Positions 43,400 to 56,020 of a DNA stretch of 64,000 bases are shown piece after piece. The notes under the pieces are model-generated. The model ran no database searches. It was not told the origin of the DNA and saw only the letters and a program-made list of their open reading frames with translations. Source of the DNA: Fervidobacterium nodosum Rt17-B1 (GTDB lineage Bacteria; Thermotogota; Thermotogae; Thermotogales; Fervidobacteriaceae); NCBI RefSeq assembly GCF_000017545.1, contig NC_009718.1:248001-312000 (forward strand), in the 5' to 3' direction. Position numbers and translations under genes: made by a program. Position 1 is the stretch's first letter. Each line of letters opens with the position of its first letter.

Positions 43400-44182
43400 A
43401 TGATAGGTTTAGCTTTGGAAGCTGGTGGGGTAAAAGGTTTTTCACATATAGCCACACTTAAATTATTTGAATTGTGTGGGAAGAAGCCAGACATAATTTC
43501 AGGTTCATCTTTTGGTTCAATTGTCGGGACTCTTTATGCACTCTATCAAGATTCTGAAAAAGTTTATGGAGTGTTGGCGGAAAATATAACAAACTTTTTA
43601 AAAAGGAAAAAATTTTCCAATTTCAAATTTTTCAATTTTGAATTAATCTTGGTGGAATCTCTTGTAGATCTCGATGATTATTACGATTTCTTTAAATCTC
43701 TCTACGGTCGAGCTAAGTTTTCTGATTTAAAAATTCCTGTTGATGTTGTTGCTTTTGATATGGAAAATCTTGAATCTATAGTTATTAACGAAGGATTTTT
43801 AGTCGATGCAGTCCTTGCCAGTTGCACAGTGCCAGGTGTCTTTGAACCAACTTATATTGCAGGTACCAAAATGTTAGATGGTGGTGTTCTATCACCAGTT
43901 CCAGTGATTGAACTAAGAAATAAAGGGGTTGAAAGAGTCGTTGCAAGTATTTTTGAGGAACCAAAAAATTCTTATAACACACATATGGAGCTAATGCTTT
44001 ATATTGATTCAATTAAAGGAGATATAATTCTTCAAAGAGAAATAGAGACAGCGGATTTTGTGATTTCTTATCCAATCTCAGTTCAGTGGACTGAACTGGA
44101 AAAATACAGGGAAGTTTATAATAACGCTCTAAAAATAATTTACAATAGGAGAGATGAATTTGAAAATTTCATTGGGCGGTGA
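43400..44182 (+). CDS. patatin-like phospholipase
   Basis: The 260-residue protein has the complete patatin active site: oxyanion loop GGVKG (9-13), nucleophile GSSFG (35-39, S37) and the Asp of LDGGV (D160). It should be an acyl-lipid hydrolase of the bacterial RssA/YjjU type. No signal peptide is seen, so it probably works on the inner face of the membrane or inside the cell. The start follows GGAGATATTT. It overlaps a degenerate second copy by 29 bases. Confidence 0.85.
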   Translation: MIGLALEAGGVKGFSHIATLKLFELCGKKPDIISGSSFGSIVGTLYALYQDSEKVYGVLAENITNFLKRKKFSNFKFFNFELILVESLVDLDDYYDFFKSLYGRAKFSDLKIPVDVVAFDMENLESIVINEGFLVDAVLASCTVPGVFEPTYIAGTKMLDGGVLSPVPVIELRNKGVERVVASIFEEPKNSYNTHMELMLYIDSIKGDIILQREIETADFVISYPISVQWTELEKYREVYNNALKIIYNRRDEFENFIGR

Positions 44183-44912
44183 CATTGTACATTACATTGG
44201 TGCAATTGGATTTTTTAAATCAATAGATGAAATTGAGGAAAATAAAAGATTAAGTGGTGATTTTGAGATTTACTGTTCTGGTTTTTCATGTATACCAGCT
44301 TTGTTGTGGTATTATAACAAAAATAGTGCTTACAATACTCTTTCAAAAATGTGGAATGAATTACCAAAAATTTTTCCTAATGCCTCGAAAAATTCATTGA
44401 AGGAAATCTCAAAGAATGTATTTACTCTCGTGAAAATGCAGAAAAAGTTGGATGAAGAGGAAAGTAGGAAAAATTTGACGCAATTTTTTGAAAAATGGGT
44501 TCCAAATTTTGAAATAACTGGTTCTGAGAAAATAAAATTTTGTTCATTTAACCTTGAATCATCTCAAGAGGAAATTTTGGTAGGGAACTCCATAGACATA
44601 ATTGCAAAAGCAATTAATTACCCTATTGATTTTTCACCTGTGAAAGGTTATACTTCACTAAGTTGGATATTTGGAATTCCGCTTGGAGATGTTATAATAT
44701 ACATTGATTGGATAAAAAGTTTCAAACCTCAGAGAGCCTCAGATTACCTTCTTTTATCGACTTTCTCAAGAACACTTAATATAGCCAAGGATAGAATTTC
44801 AAAATCAAAATATTTTATCAATATAGAGATCGATAATAATTCTAATTTTGCTATCATAGCCAACAAATTTTATCAGGCTGGGAAAAAACTAACAGATTCT
44901 ATATATAAGTGA
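44154..44912 (+). CDS. degenerate patatin-like protein (pseudoenzyme candidate)
   Basis: This 252-residue protein shares the start of the patatin fold with its neighbour: SLGGDIVHYIGAIGFFKSID parallels LEAGGVKGFSHIATLKLFE, and CSGFSCIPALLWYY parallels SGSSFGSIVGTLYALY. The serine (S45) remains but the final Gly of GxSxG is Ile, and the catalytic DGG motif is replaced (GYTSLSW). It is thus a likely non-catalytic partner. It begins inside the catalytic gene, at an ATG behind AGGAGAG, so both should be made together. The relation is read by eye from two short stretches and is not proven by alignment. Confidence 0.65.
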   Translation: MNLKISLGGDIVHYIGAIGFFKSIDEIEENKRLSGDFEIYCSGFSCIPALLWYYNKNSAYNTLSKMWNELPKIFPNASKNSLKEISKNVFTLVKMQKKLDEEESRKNLTQFFEKWVPNFEITGSEKIKFCSFNLESSQEEILVGNSIDIIAKAINYPIDFSPVKGYTSLSWIFGIPLGDVIIYIDWIKSFKPQRASDYLLLSTFSRTLNIAKDRISKSKYFINIEIDNNSNFAIIANKFYQAGKKLTDSIYK

Positions 44913-44949
44913 GAAAAAATGCAGAACTAAATTTAAGGAGGGGACTATT

Positions 44950-45624
44950 ATGAAAAAACTAAAAAGCGTAATAGCTTTGATTTTACTTGGTTTACTTTTT
45001 GTGAACTTACTTATGGCTCAGACGACAACTACAACAACTTCAACATCCAAAAAATCCAAAACTGTAAGAGTATCAGCGGATTACGTTGAGCCAAAAAGCG
45101 ATGTTATTTATTACAAAGGAAGAATTTTTGTCAATATTGAAGAAGATAAGGTAAGTGTCAAAACTTCTGAAATGTATGTTAAAAAAGTAAATGATAAGTG
45201 GAAGATAGTAGATATACCTGCAAAAGCAGAATTTTCATTTGATGGTGGTAGTGCCGTAGCAGATAAAATGACTTACGACCTTGATAATAGAACAGGTACC
45301 TTAACAAATACAACTGTGACAATTATTGACTCAAAGAGTAATGAAAAGATAACGATTATTGCAGATACTATAAACTTTGATTTGGATAACGATAAGTACA
45401 GTGGTACAAAAAAAGGAGGAGTTAATATAACAAAAGGTGATATTACGGCTGTTGCGGATAAATTTGAATACGATAAGAAAAAAGGCGAACTCACCCTTAT
45501 TGGTGCAGTTGTTATTAACGATTCAAAGAAGGGTGTAAAAATGACAGCGTCTGATGCGGTTATATATACTGAGAAAAACGATATGAAAGCCAATAATGTT
45601 AGTATTGAGTTGAAAGTAGAGTAA
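44950..45624 (+). CDS. LptA/OstA-like periplasmic protein
   Basis: The 224-residue product has a signal peptide ending in LMAQTTT and a run of beta strands of the OstA type, with VRVSADYVEPKSDVIYYKG, SAVADKMTYDLDNRTGTLT and ITAVADKFEYDKKKGELTL matching the jelly-roll repeats of LptA. LptA bridges LPS transport across the periplasm in Gram-negatives. Thermotogota are not known for canonical LPS, so this may carry another lipid or glycolipid to the toga. Ribosome site AAGGAGGGG. Confidence 0.75.
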   Translation: MKKLKSVIALILLGLLFVNLLMAQTTTTTTSTSKKSKTVRVSADYVEPKSDVIYYKGRIFVNIEEDKVSVKTSEMYVKKVNDKWKIVDIPAKAEFSFDGGSAVADKMTYDLDNRTGTLTNTTVTIIDSKSNEKITIIADTINFDLDNDKYSGTKKGGVNITKGDITAVADKFEYDKKKGELTLIGAVVINDSKKGVKMTASDAVIYTEKNDMKANNVSIELKVE

Positions 45625-45676
45625 TTTGTAATAGACCATTCTAAGTAAGAATTGTAAGAATTTTTGTGAAAGAGTG

Positions 45677-46603
45677 ATGAATTTGAAGAGGATTATCATT
45701 TCTGGTCCCACTGGTGTTGGCAAGACAGACTTAATTGTTGAAATATCAAAAAATTTACCAATAGAAGTCATTTCCATGGATTCTAGGCAGATTTATAAGT
45801 ATATGGATATAGGAACAGCTAAGCCTGACCCATATCAGTTGATGTTAGTTAAGCATCATATGATTGATATTATAGAACCTAATGAATATTTTAATGCCTT
45901 TTTGTACCAAAAAATGGCAAAGGAAATTGAAAAAGAAATCCTATTAAGAGGAAAAATCCCTATTTATGTTGGAGGTACTGGACTTTATATAGATGCTCTT
46001 GTAAAAGGTTTTTTTGAAGGAGTACCACGTGATGAAAATATCCGAAAAGAACTTAGTAAATTAAATGAACAAGAGCCAGGCATATTGAGAAAAATGCTTG
46101 AAGAATTTGATCCAGAAGCCGCAAGCAGAATACATCCACAAGACATGAAAAGAACCATCAGGGCATTGGAAGTTTATCTAAAAACGGGAAAGAGAATTTC
46201 TGAATTACAAAAACAAGATAAATCAGATGATTTTGTTTTAATTGTTTTGAATACAGACAGGAACATACTGTACGAACGTATCAACATTAGAGCTGAAAAA
46301 ATGATCGAACACGGTTTAATAGACGAGGTTAAAGAACTCATAGAAAAATACGATAAAACACTCGATACCTTTAAAACTATTGGATACAGAGAGATAATAG
46401 ATTATTTAGATGGTATATATGGTCTTGAGACTGCTATTCATCTCATCAAAAGAAACACAAGACATTACGCAAGAAGGCAGTTAATATACCTTAGAAGATT
46501 TAAAAACTCATTATGGTTTGATCCACTTCACTCTGAAACAAAAGAAAAAATCGTAGAGATAATTTCTGGTGTTTATAACGAATTATCTCAAAAAAAAGAA
46601 TGA
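45677..46603 (+). CDS. miaA: tRNA dimethylallyltransferase
   Basis: MiaA adds a dimethylallyl group to A37 of tRNAs reading UNN codons. This 308-residue copy shows the P-loop GPTGVGKTDL, the SMDSRQIYKYMDIGTAKP motif, the YVGGTGLYIDAL segment and IGYREIIDYL in the C-terminal part. The ATG at 45677 is chosen; a GTG one codon earlier is possible. It stands between envelope genes and dnaX. Confidence 0.93.
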   Translation: MNLKRIIISGPTGVGKTDLIVEISKNLPIEVISMDSRQIYKYMDIGTAKPDPYQLMLVKHHMIDIIEPNEYFNAFLYQKMAKEIEKEILLRGKIPIYVGGTGLYIDALVKGFFEGVPRDENIRKELSKLNEQEPGILRKMLEEFDPEAASRIHPQDMKRTIRALEVYLKTGKRISELQKQDKSDDFVLIVLNTDRNILYERINIRAEKMIEHGLIDEVKELIEKYDKTLDTFKTIGYREIIDYLDGIYGLETAIHLIKRNTRHYARRQLIYLRRFKNSLWFDPLHSETKEKIVEIISGVYNELSQKKE

Positions 46604-46659
46604 AAATTAATAACGTTTATTGTGGAAAAAACTGGTTGGAAAAACTGAGGTGAAATTTT

Positions 46660-48213
46660 ATGGAAGCATTATACAGAAAATACAGACCCAAAAATTTTTA
46701 CGATATTGTTGGTCAGGAACACATAAAAAAGCTTTTAACGAATGCTTTAAAACTTCAAAAGATAAATCATGCATATATCTTTGCTGGTCCAAGGGGGACA
46801 GGAAAAACCACTACCGCGAGGATATTAGCGAAATCTTTGAACTGTGAAAAAAATCAATTTGGTGAGCCATGTAACGAATGCACATCATGCCAAGCTATAG
46901 ATAATGGTTCTCATCTTGATGTTATAGAGTTAGATGCTGCATCGAATAGAGGTATTGATGAAATAAGAAAGATAAAAGAAGGTGTAAATTTTACTCCCGT
47001 AATGGGAAAATACAAAGTATACATTATAGATGAAGTTCACATGCTCACAAGAGAAGCTTTCAATGCTCTTCTTAAAACATTAGAGGAACCACCACAACAC
47101 ATTGTTTTTATACTTGCAACAACCAATCCTGAAAAAATTCCTCCAACAATAATGTCAAGATGCCATGTACTTGAATTCAGAAACATATCTGAAGAAAACA
47201 TAATAAGTAAATTAAAATCAGTTTGCGAAAAAGAAGGTTTTGACGTAACATATGAAGCTTTGAAGAAAATAGCAAAACGTGCTGAGGGTGGACTAAGGGA
47301 TGCACTTTCAACGTTAGAGCAAGTCATTAGATATACAGGAGGAGAAGTTACCGAAAAAATAGTTGATGAAGCATTAGGACTTATAAGTGAAGAAACCATA
47401 GAAAAATTTATAGAAGCAACATTAAATAACGATAGAGAGTTGATCGAGAAAATATTGAATGATATTTACATAGAACGTGGTGACTTTGATACATTCATAA
47501 ACCAATTGATTGAAAAAACTTTAGAGAAAAAAGAAGATAATATGTTAAAATTAGCAAGTGATTTTTATAATGTTTTGAAAGAAATCAGATTTGCAGAAGA
47601 GAAACTTTTAATTGCAAGGTTAATGTTCCTATCAATTGCTAATAGATATCACGGTAAATATTCGAATATTTCTAATGTTGCCTCAACTGCTCGATCTTCT
47701 CAGGACAATGTTGGTACTAAGCAACTTTCCAAGAATATTCAGGATGAAAAAATTACGGAACAAAATGAAAATACACTTCCACAAAGCGAAAAGATGCCAT
47801 CAGCACAATTAAACGAAAGTGTGAAAAATGAAGACATTCAGGTTGACTTGAAGAGAGAAGAGAAAGAAGAGAAGCATTTATCTCAAAATGTTTCACAAGC
47901 TAAGTTCTTAAAACAAGTAACAAAAGAATTGTTAGAAGAACTCAAATTAAACGGCGATTTATCGATATTTGTTGGTTTATCATTGGCAACTGTATATGAA
48001 AATGAAGATAGTATAAAAATTATCTTTGACAAATCAAAACAGTTCAGTTATGAAGTAATAAAGGAGAAGAGGCAAGAAATAGAATTACTCTACAAAAATA
48101 AAAGTGGGTTAAACAGACCTGTTGAAGTTATCCTATCTGATGAGATTACAGATCCAGTTCTTGAAAAACTCAAAATGCTTTTTGATGACAACAAATCTTC
48201 CTTAGGAGGGTAA
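46660..48213 (+). CDS. dnaX: DNA polymerase III tau/gamma subunit
   Basis: The clamp-loader ATPase is 517 residues. It has Walker A GPRGTGKTTT, the four-cysteine zinc module (C of SLNCEK and the CNECTSC cluster), Walker B IIDEVHML, the sensor 1 TTNPEKIP and the SRC motif MSRCHV. Residues 1-340 are the AAA+ and collar, followed by a charged, coiled C-terminal extension. Start follows GAGGTG. It sits five bases before pilT. Confidence 0.95.
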   Translation: MEALYRKYRPKNFYDIVGQEHIKKLLTNALKLQKINHAYIFAGPRGTGKTTTARILAKSLNCEKNQFGEPCNECTSCQAIDNGSHLDVIELDAASNRGIDEIRKIKEGVNFTPVMGKYKVYIIDEVHMLTREAFNALLKTLEEPPQHIVFILATTNPEKIPPTIMSRCHVLEFRNISEENIISKLKSVCEKEGFDVTYEALKKIAKRAEGGLRDALSTLEQVIRYTGGEVTEKIVDEALGLISEETIEKFIEATLNNDRELIEKILNDIYIERGDFDTFINQLIEKTLEKKEDNMLKLASDFYNVLKEIRFAEEKLLIARLMFLSIANRYHGKYSNISNVASTARSSQDNVGTKQLSKNIQDEKITEQNENTLPQSEKMPSAQLNESVKNEDIQVDLKREEKEEKHLSQNVSQAKFLKQVTKELLEELKLNGDLSIFVGLSLATVYENEDSIKIIFDKSKQFSYEVIKEKRQEIELLYKNKSGLNRPVEVILSDEITDPVLEKLKMLFDDNKSSLGG

Positions 48214-48217
48214 TTTC

Positions 48218-49275
48218 ATGTTAAACATTTACGAAATTGTTAGTAAGGCAAGAAATATGAGGGCCTCAGATGTTCACTTATCCGTTGGTAATCCACCAAT
48301 TGTACGGGTTGATGGTTTTCTTTCAAGAATGCAGGGATATCCTATAATTGAAAAATCAGATTTAAAAGAGGCAATTAAGCACCTTATGATGGAAGAAGGT
48401 ATTGCTTCCGAAAATATGGAAGTAGATTTTTCCTTTGGATTTGAAGACGTTAGAATAAGAGCAAATTTATACTATGAAAGAGGTAATCCGACGCTTGCTT
48501 TGAGAATTATAACAAAGAAAATAAGAACATTTGAAGAACTTGGTTTACCACCCGTTTTGAGAGAATTTTGTGAAAGAGATACAGGTTTAATAATTGTTAC
48601 TGGTCCAACGGGAAGCGGTAAATCCACAACACTTGCTGCCATGGTAGATTATATAAACTCTAAATACGCTTATCATATAATCACTATAGAAGACCCTATT
48701 GAATATATTTTCGAAAACAAGAATTCTCTTATTCATCAAAGAGAAGTTGGTAAGGATACGGAAAGTTTTGCAGACGCTCTTAAATACGCTTTAAGACAAG
48801 ATCCTGATATCATATTAGTTGGGGAAATGCGTGATCTCGAAACAATTTCGCTTGCACTTACCGCTGCAGAAACCGGGCACTTGGTCTTTGCAACGCTACA
48901 TACTAACTCGGCAGCAACCGCCCCAGAAAGAATAGTCGATGTTTTCCCGGCACACCAACAAAAGCAAGTATCATTGCAACTTGCAAATACTCTTGTGGGG
49001 GTAGTTTACCAAAGACTTGTACCAAAGAAATCGTCTGGAGTAATACCGATAGTTGAAGTTCTCGTTGCCAACATAGCTGTCAGAAATTTAATAAGAGAGG
49101 GAAAAATACATCAAATAGAGAGTATAATGCAAACTGCTCAAAAGCAGGGAAATATATTATTTGACGATGCTTTACTTAAGGCTTACTTTTCAAATGAAAT
49201 AACAAAGGAATCTGTGATTGGATTTGCACGCAATCCTGAGGAGGTGGCAAAGAAGATAGGATGGACAGGAGTTTA

Positions 49276-49276
<1 letters not shown>
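48218..49276 (+). CDS. pilT: twitching motility ATPase PilT
   Basis: The 352-residue hexameric ATPase drives pilus retraction. Walker A is [10 protein letters not shown]; the Asp box ITIEDPIEY, Walker [11 protein letters not shown] and the His box [13 protein letters not shown] follow in order. The C-terminal motif includes [10 protein letters not shown] short pilin-like gene lies 5 kb downstream, but no other pil genes are in the window. The stop overlaps the preferred prfA start (TAATG). Confidence 0.95.
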
Positions 49277-50969
<1,693 letters not shown>

Positions 50970-51031
50970 AGATAGTGAATAAATTTCAAAGGAAAGAAGC
51001 CTTGTTAAATCAATTATTCTCTTAAGTTGTG

Positions 51032-51058
51032 CCGGTATGACAAAATCTTTTGTTCCGG
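51032..51058 (+). promoter_or_regulatory. leader hairpin reaching the rho ribosome site
   Basis: CCGG (51032-51035) and GACAAA (51039-51044) pair with TTTGTT (51049-51054) and CCGG (51055-51058). The last two bases are the first Gs of the GGAGGTG site for rho at 51057. It could hide the site at low temperature or by a bound factor. Confidence 0.4.
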
Positions 51059-51071
51059 AGGTGTTTGGCGT

Positions 51072-52340
51072 TTGACAGATGGAATTAACATGAAACAACT
51101 TGAAGATATGACAATGAAAGAACTTTATGAGCTTGCAAGAAAATACGATATACCAAGGTATACAAGTATGAGAAAACAGGATTTGATATTTGAAATTTTA
51201 GAAGCAAAAGCCAGAGCTGAGGGTTATTTCTTTGGAGAAGGAGTTTTAGAGATAGCCCCAGATGGTTATGGTTTTTTGCGTAGTTTAGAGACCATGCTTA
51301 CAGGTCCAAAAGATATCTATGTATCACAATCTCAAATAAGAAAGTTCAATTTGAATACCGGTGACATCGTATCAGGAGTTATTCGACCACCAAAAGAAGG
51401 CGAACGTTTTAACGCAATGATAAAAATTGAAGCTATAAATTACAAGCCACCAGAATTTGCCAATGAAAGGGTGAATTTTGAGAACTTAACACCAGATTAT
51501 CCAAAAGAGAGATATATACTCGAAACAGATAAAGAAGTATACTCAACAAGACTCATAGATTTATTTGCTCCCATTGGAAAGGGTCAAAGAGGGATGATAG
51601 TAGCTCCACCTAAAGCCGGTAAGACAACTATTTTGAAAGAAATAGCCAATGGAATCGCGAGAAACCATCCTGATACAATTAGAATAGTCCTCTTAATTGA
51701 TGAACGACCTGAAGAAGTTACAGACATAAAAGAATCCGTTAATGCAAAAGTAATAGCAGCCCCGTTTGATATGCCTTCCGATAAGCAAATTAAAATTGCG
51801 GAATTAACCCTTGAAATGTGTAAAAGACTTGTTGAATATGGAAATCATGTGGTAGTTTTGCTTGATAGTTTAACACGCCTTGCAAGAGTTTACAACATTA
51901 CTGTCCCACCGAGCGGAAAATTGTTAAGTGGTGGTGTTGACCCAGCTGCTTTGTATAAACCTAAACATTTCTTTGGTGCAGCGAGGAATACACGTGAAGG
52001 TGGAAGTCTAACGATAATTGCAACTGCACTTATAGAAACAGGTTCAAAGATGGATGAAGTCATTTTCGAAGAATTTAAAGGAACAGGAAATATGGAATTG
52101 GTTCTTTCAAGGCAACTTGCAAATAAAAGAATTTTTCCTGCCATTAATATCTCACTTTCAGGTACAAGAAAAGAAGAATTACTACTTAGCCAAAACGATC
52201 TTAAGAAGATATGGATAATCCGTAGAATGCTTAGTTCAATGTCTGAAGAAGAGGGAATTAAACTAATTTTATCTAAATTAAAAGAGACCAAATCAAATGA
52301 TGAGTTTCTTGCCTTAGTGGATGCACAGAAAAGTGTTTAA
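51072..52340 (+). CDS. rho: transcription termination factor Rho
   Basis: Rho is the hexameric RNA helicase that terminates transcripts. The 422-residue product begins at the TTG at 51072, eight bases behind GGAGGTG, in preference to the ATG at 51090 or upstream codons. It shows the N-terminal Rho domain (KELYELARKYDIPRYTSMRK), RNA-binding fold with DGYGFLRS, Walker A PPKAGKTT, Walker B VVVLLDSLTR and the Q- and R-loop residues GGSLTIIATALIETGS. Order prfA-upp-rho-nfnAB is continuous. Confidence 0.95.
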   Translation: MTDGINMKQLEDMTMKELYELARKYDIPRYTSMRKQDLIFEILEAKARAEGYFFGEGVLEIAPDGYGFLRSLETMLTGPKDIYVSQSQIRKFNLNTGDIVSGVIRPPKEGERFNAMIKIEAINYKPPEFANERVNFENLTPDYPKERYILETDKEVYSTRLIDLFAPIGKGQRGMIVAPPKAGKTTILKEIANGIARNHPDTIRIVLLIDERPEEVTDIKESVNAKVIAAPFDMPSDKQIKIAELTLEMCKRLVEYGNHVVVLLDSLTRLARVYNITVPPSGKLLSGGVDPAALYKPKHFFGAARNTREGGSLTIIATALIETGSKMDEVIFEEFKGTGNMELVLSRQLANKRIFPAINISLSGTRKEELLLSQNDLKKIWIIRRMLSSMSEEEGIKLILSKLKETKSNDEFLALVDAQKSV

Positions 52341-52372
52341 ATAGTTTAACATTTTTAGGAGGAATTTATAAA

Positions 52373-54624
<2,252 letters not shown>

Positions 54625-54660
54625 AAATAAAGTTGGTTAAAATGCATCACGAGGTGTCAT

Positions 54661-54933
54661 ATGTTTTACATAGAATTAATCGTCTCGATGGTAATTCTTC
54701 TAATGATAGTTGCGATAGTTTCAATGACGATTCCAATGCAAAGAGAGATGTTAAATGAAGCTATAAGACAAGAAAAAGCGCAGCTTATTGCAGAAAATAT
54801 GTTTTGGGAAACGATAGATGAGACTGCGTTAAAGAGCCTTCCCAATAATTTTACAAAAGAATTTACCGTTGAAGTTGACAACCAAAAGTACAGAGTAATC
54901 ATAGAAGCTGAAAAATTTGATAGACAAAAATAG
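54661..54933 (+). CDS. short membrane protein resembling the N-terminus of a type IV pilin
   Basis: The 90-residue protein starts at the ATG behind GAGGTG. Its first 27 residues (MFYIELIVSMVILLMIVAIV and on) form a hydrophobic helix with a Glu at position 5, resembling mature pilin or minor pseudopilin, but without a leader peptide. Residues 28-90 form a short charged region. A pilT gene lies 5 kb upstream, and this is the last gene of the long + strand run, ending in a terminator. It could also be a simple membrane protein. Confidence 0.55.
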   Translation: MFYIELIVSMVILLMIVAIVSMTIPMQREMLNEAIRQEKAQLIAENMFWETIDETALKSLPNNFTKEFTVEVDNQKYRVIIEAEKFDRQK

Positions 54934-54946
54934 ATAATATTAAAAA

Positions 54947-54982
54947 ATCCCGGTCGGGTGTAACAACGACCGGGATCTTTTT
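54947..54982. terminator. strong bidirectional terminator
   Basis: ATCCCGGTCG (54947-54956) pairs with CGACCGGGAT (54967-54976) around a 10-base loop and is followed by T runs; A runs precede it. It separates the + strand gene run from the minus-strand glucan operon. Confidence 0.92.
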
Positions 54983-54991
54983 GTTTTTATA

Positions 54992-56005
54992 TTACCGTAT
55001 TTTTTTCACTGATTCACGTTCTATCAATTTTGTTGGCAATATTATGTTTCGTGGCAATCTTGCTTTTTTATCAAGTATTCTTGAGATGAGCAATTGGGCA
55101 GCAGTAACTCCCATTTCCCATCTTGGCTGCATAACGGTTGTTAGCCTTGGGTTAGTATACTGTGCAAATGGAGCGTCATCGAACCCTATTATTGATACTT
55201 CGTCTGGTACTTTAATTCCATGGTCTTTCAATGCATCTATGGCACCTAAAGCAGCCCAATCGTTTACCGCAAAGATTGCGGTGAAGTTTAAACCATACTT
55301 CTTAAGATGTTGTGTCACGCTAACCCAACCGTGCTCTGAATTATATCCTCTGTGTTCTCCATAGTATATATTAACTTCGCTTCTGTTAGGCAACTTTTCA
55401 ACGAATTTCCTTATTCCTTTTTCTCTATCTAATGCTGCTGGAGATACTTCTGGACCGGGAATAAATAAAATGTTTCTGTGACCGTTGACGTAGAGGTATT
55501 TAATTGCTGAGTAACCACCAGTTACATTATCAACATTTACAACATCAAAGTCGATTTCATCAACTCGGAAATCTATTAAAACAACTGGAACACCGCTTTT
55601 TGTAAATTTCTCGATTAATTTTTGACCACCAAACAACTCTCCTAATATAATTCCATCCACCTTCCTGCGAAAGTACTGATCAAGTATGTGTTCTTCGATA
55701 TCAACTTCCCATTTTGGAAGTGCGAGCATAATATCGAATTGTTTAGTATACGCATATTCCTCAATTGCCATTACTATATCACTGTAATGGTAACCCCTTA
55801 TGTCTGGCATAAGTACTCCTATTGTGCGAAGGAGTCTTCCAGTTCCTTCTTTAAATGAAAACGCTGGCTTATAGTTTAATTTTTTCACCGCGTTTAAAAC
55901 TCGCTTTCTTGTTTCCTCGGAAACTCTGTCGCTTCCATTTAAAACCCTTGAAACGGTTGCTATTGATACATTAGCTAGCTTAGCGACCTCGCGTATATTT
56001 GCCAA
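54992..56005 (-). CDS. LacI-family transcriptional regulator
   Basis: The 337-residue repressor has the LacI helix-turn-helix NIREVAKLANVSIATVSRVL at its start and a periplasmic-binding-like sugar domain, with GIKVPDEVSIIGFDDAPFAQ and a C-terminal arginine-rich contact. Start is the TTG at 56005 behind GAGGTGATC. It is the last gene of the glucan operon, 15 bases behind the GH16 gene, so it probably controls that operon in response to a beta-glucoside. No operator palindrome was identified within the window. Confidence 0.9.
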   Translation of the reverse strand: MANIREVAKLANVSIATVSRVLNGSDRVSEETRKRVLNAVKKLNYKPAFSFKEGTGRLLRTIGVLMPDIRGYHYSDIVMAIEEYAYTKQFDIMLALPKWEVDIEEHILDQYFRRKVDGIILGELFGGQKLIEKFTKSGVPVVLIDFRVDEIDFDVVNVDNVTGGYSAIKYLYVNGHRNILFIPGPEVSPAALDREKGIRKFVEKLPNRSEVNIYYGEHRGYNSEHGWVSVTQHLKKYGLNFTAIFAVNDWAALGAIDALKDHGIKVPDEVSIIGFDDAPFAQYTNPRLTTVMQPRWEMGVTAAQLLISRILDKKARLPRNIILPTKLIERESVKKIR

Positions 56006-56020
56006 ATTAGATCACCTCTG

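Noticed and set aside
46620-46847. Short + strand frame ahead of dnaX
   Set aside because: It overlaps the dnaX start in another frame, and its product is a shadow of the P-loop codons.
47527-47533. AAAAAAG run in dnaX as a frameshift site
   Set aside because: The run reads as codons AAA AAA GAA, not in the A AAA AAG phase needed, and no hairpin or upstream site was seen.
49261-49275. Upstream ATG as prfA start
   Set aside because: It is possible but has a more distant ribosome site than the ATG at 49276, which overlaps the pilT stop.
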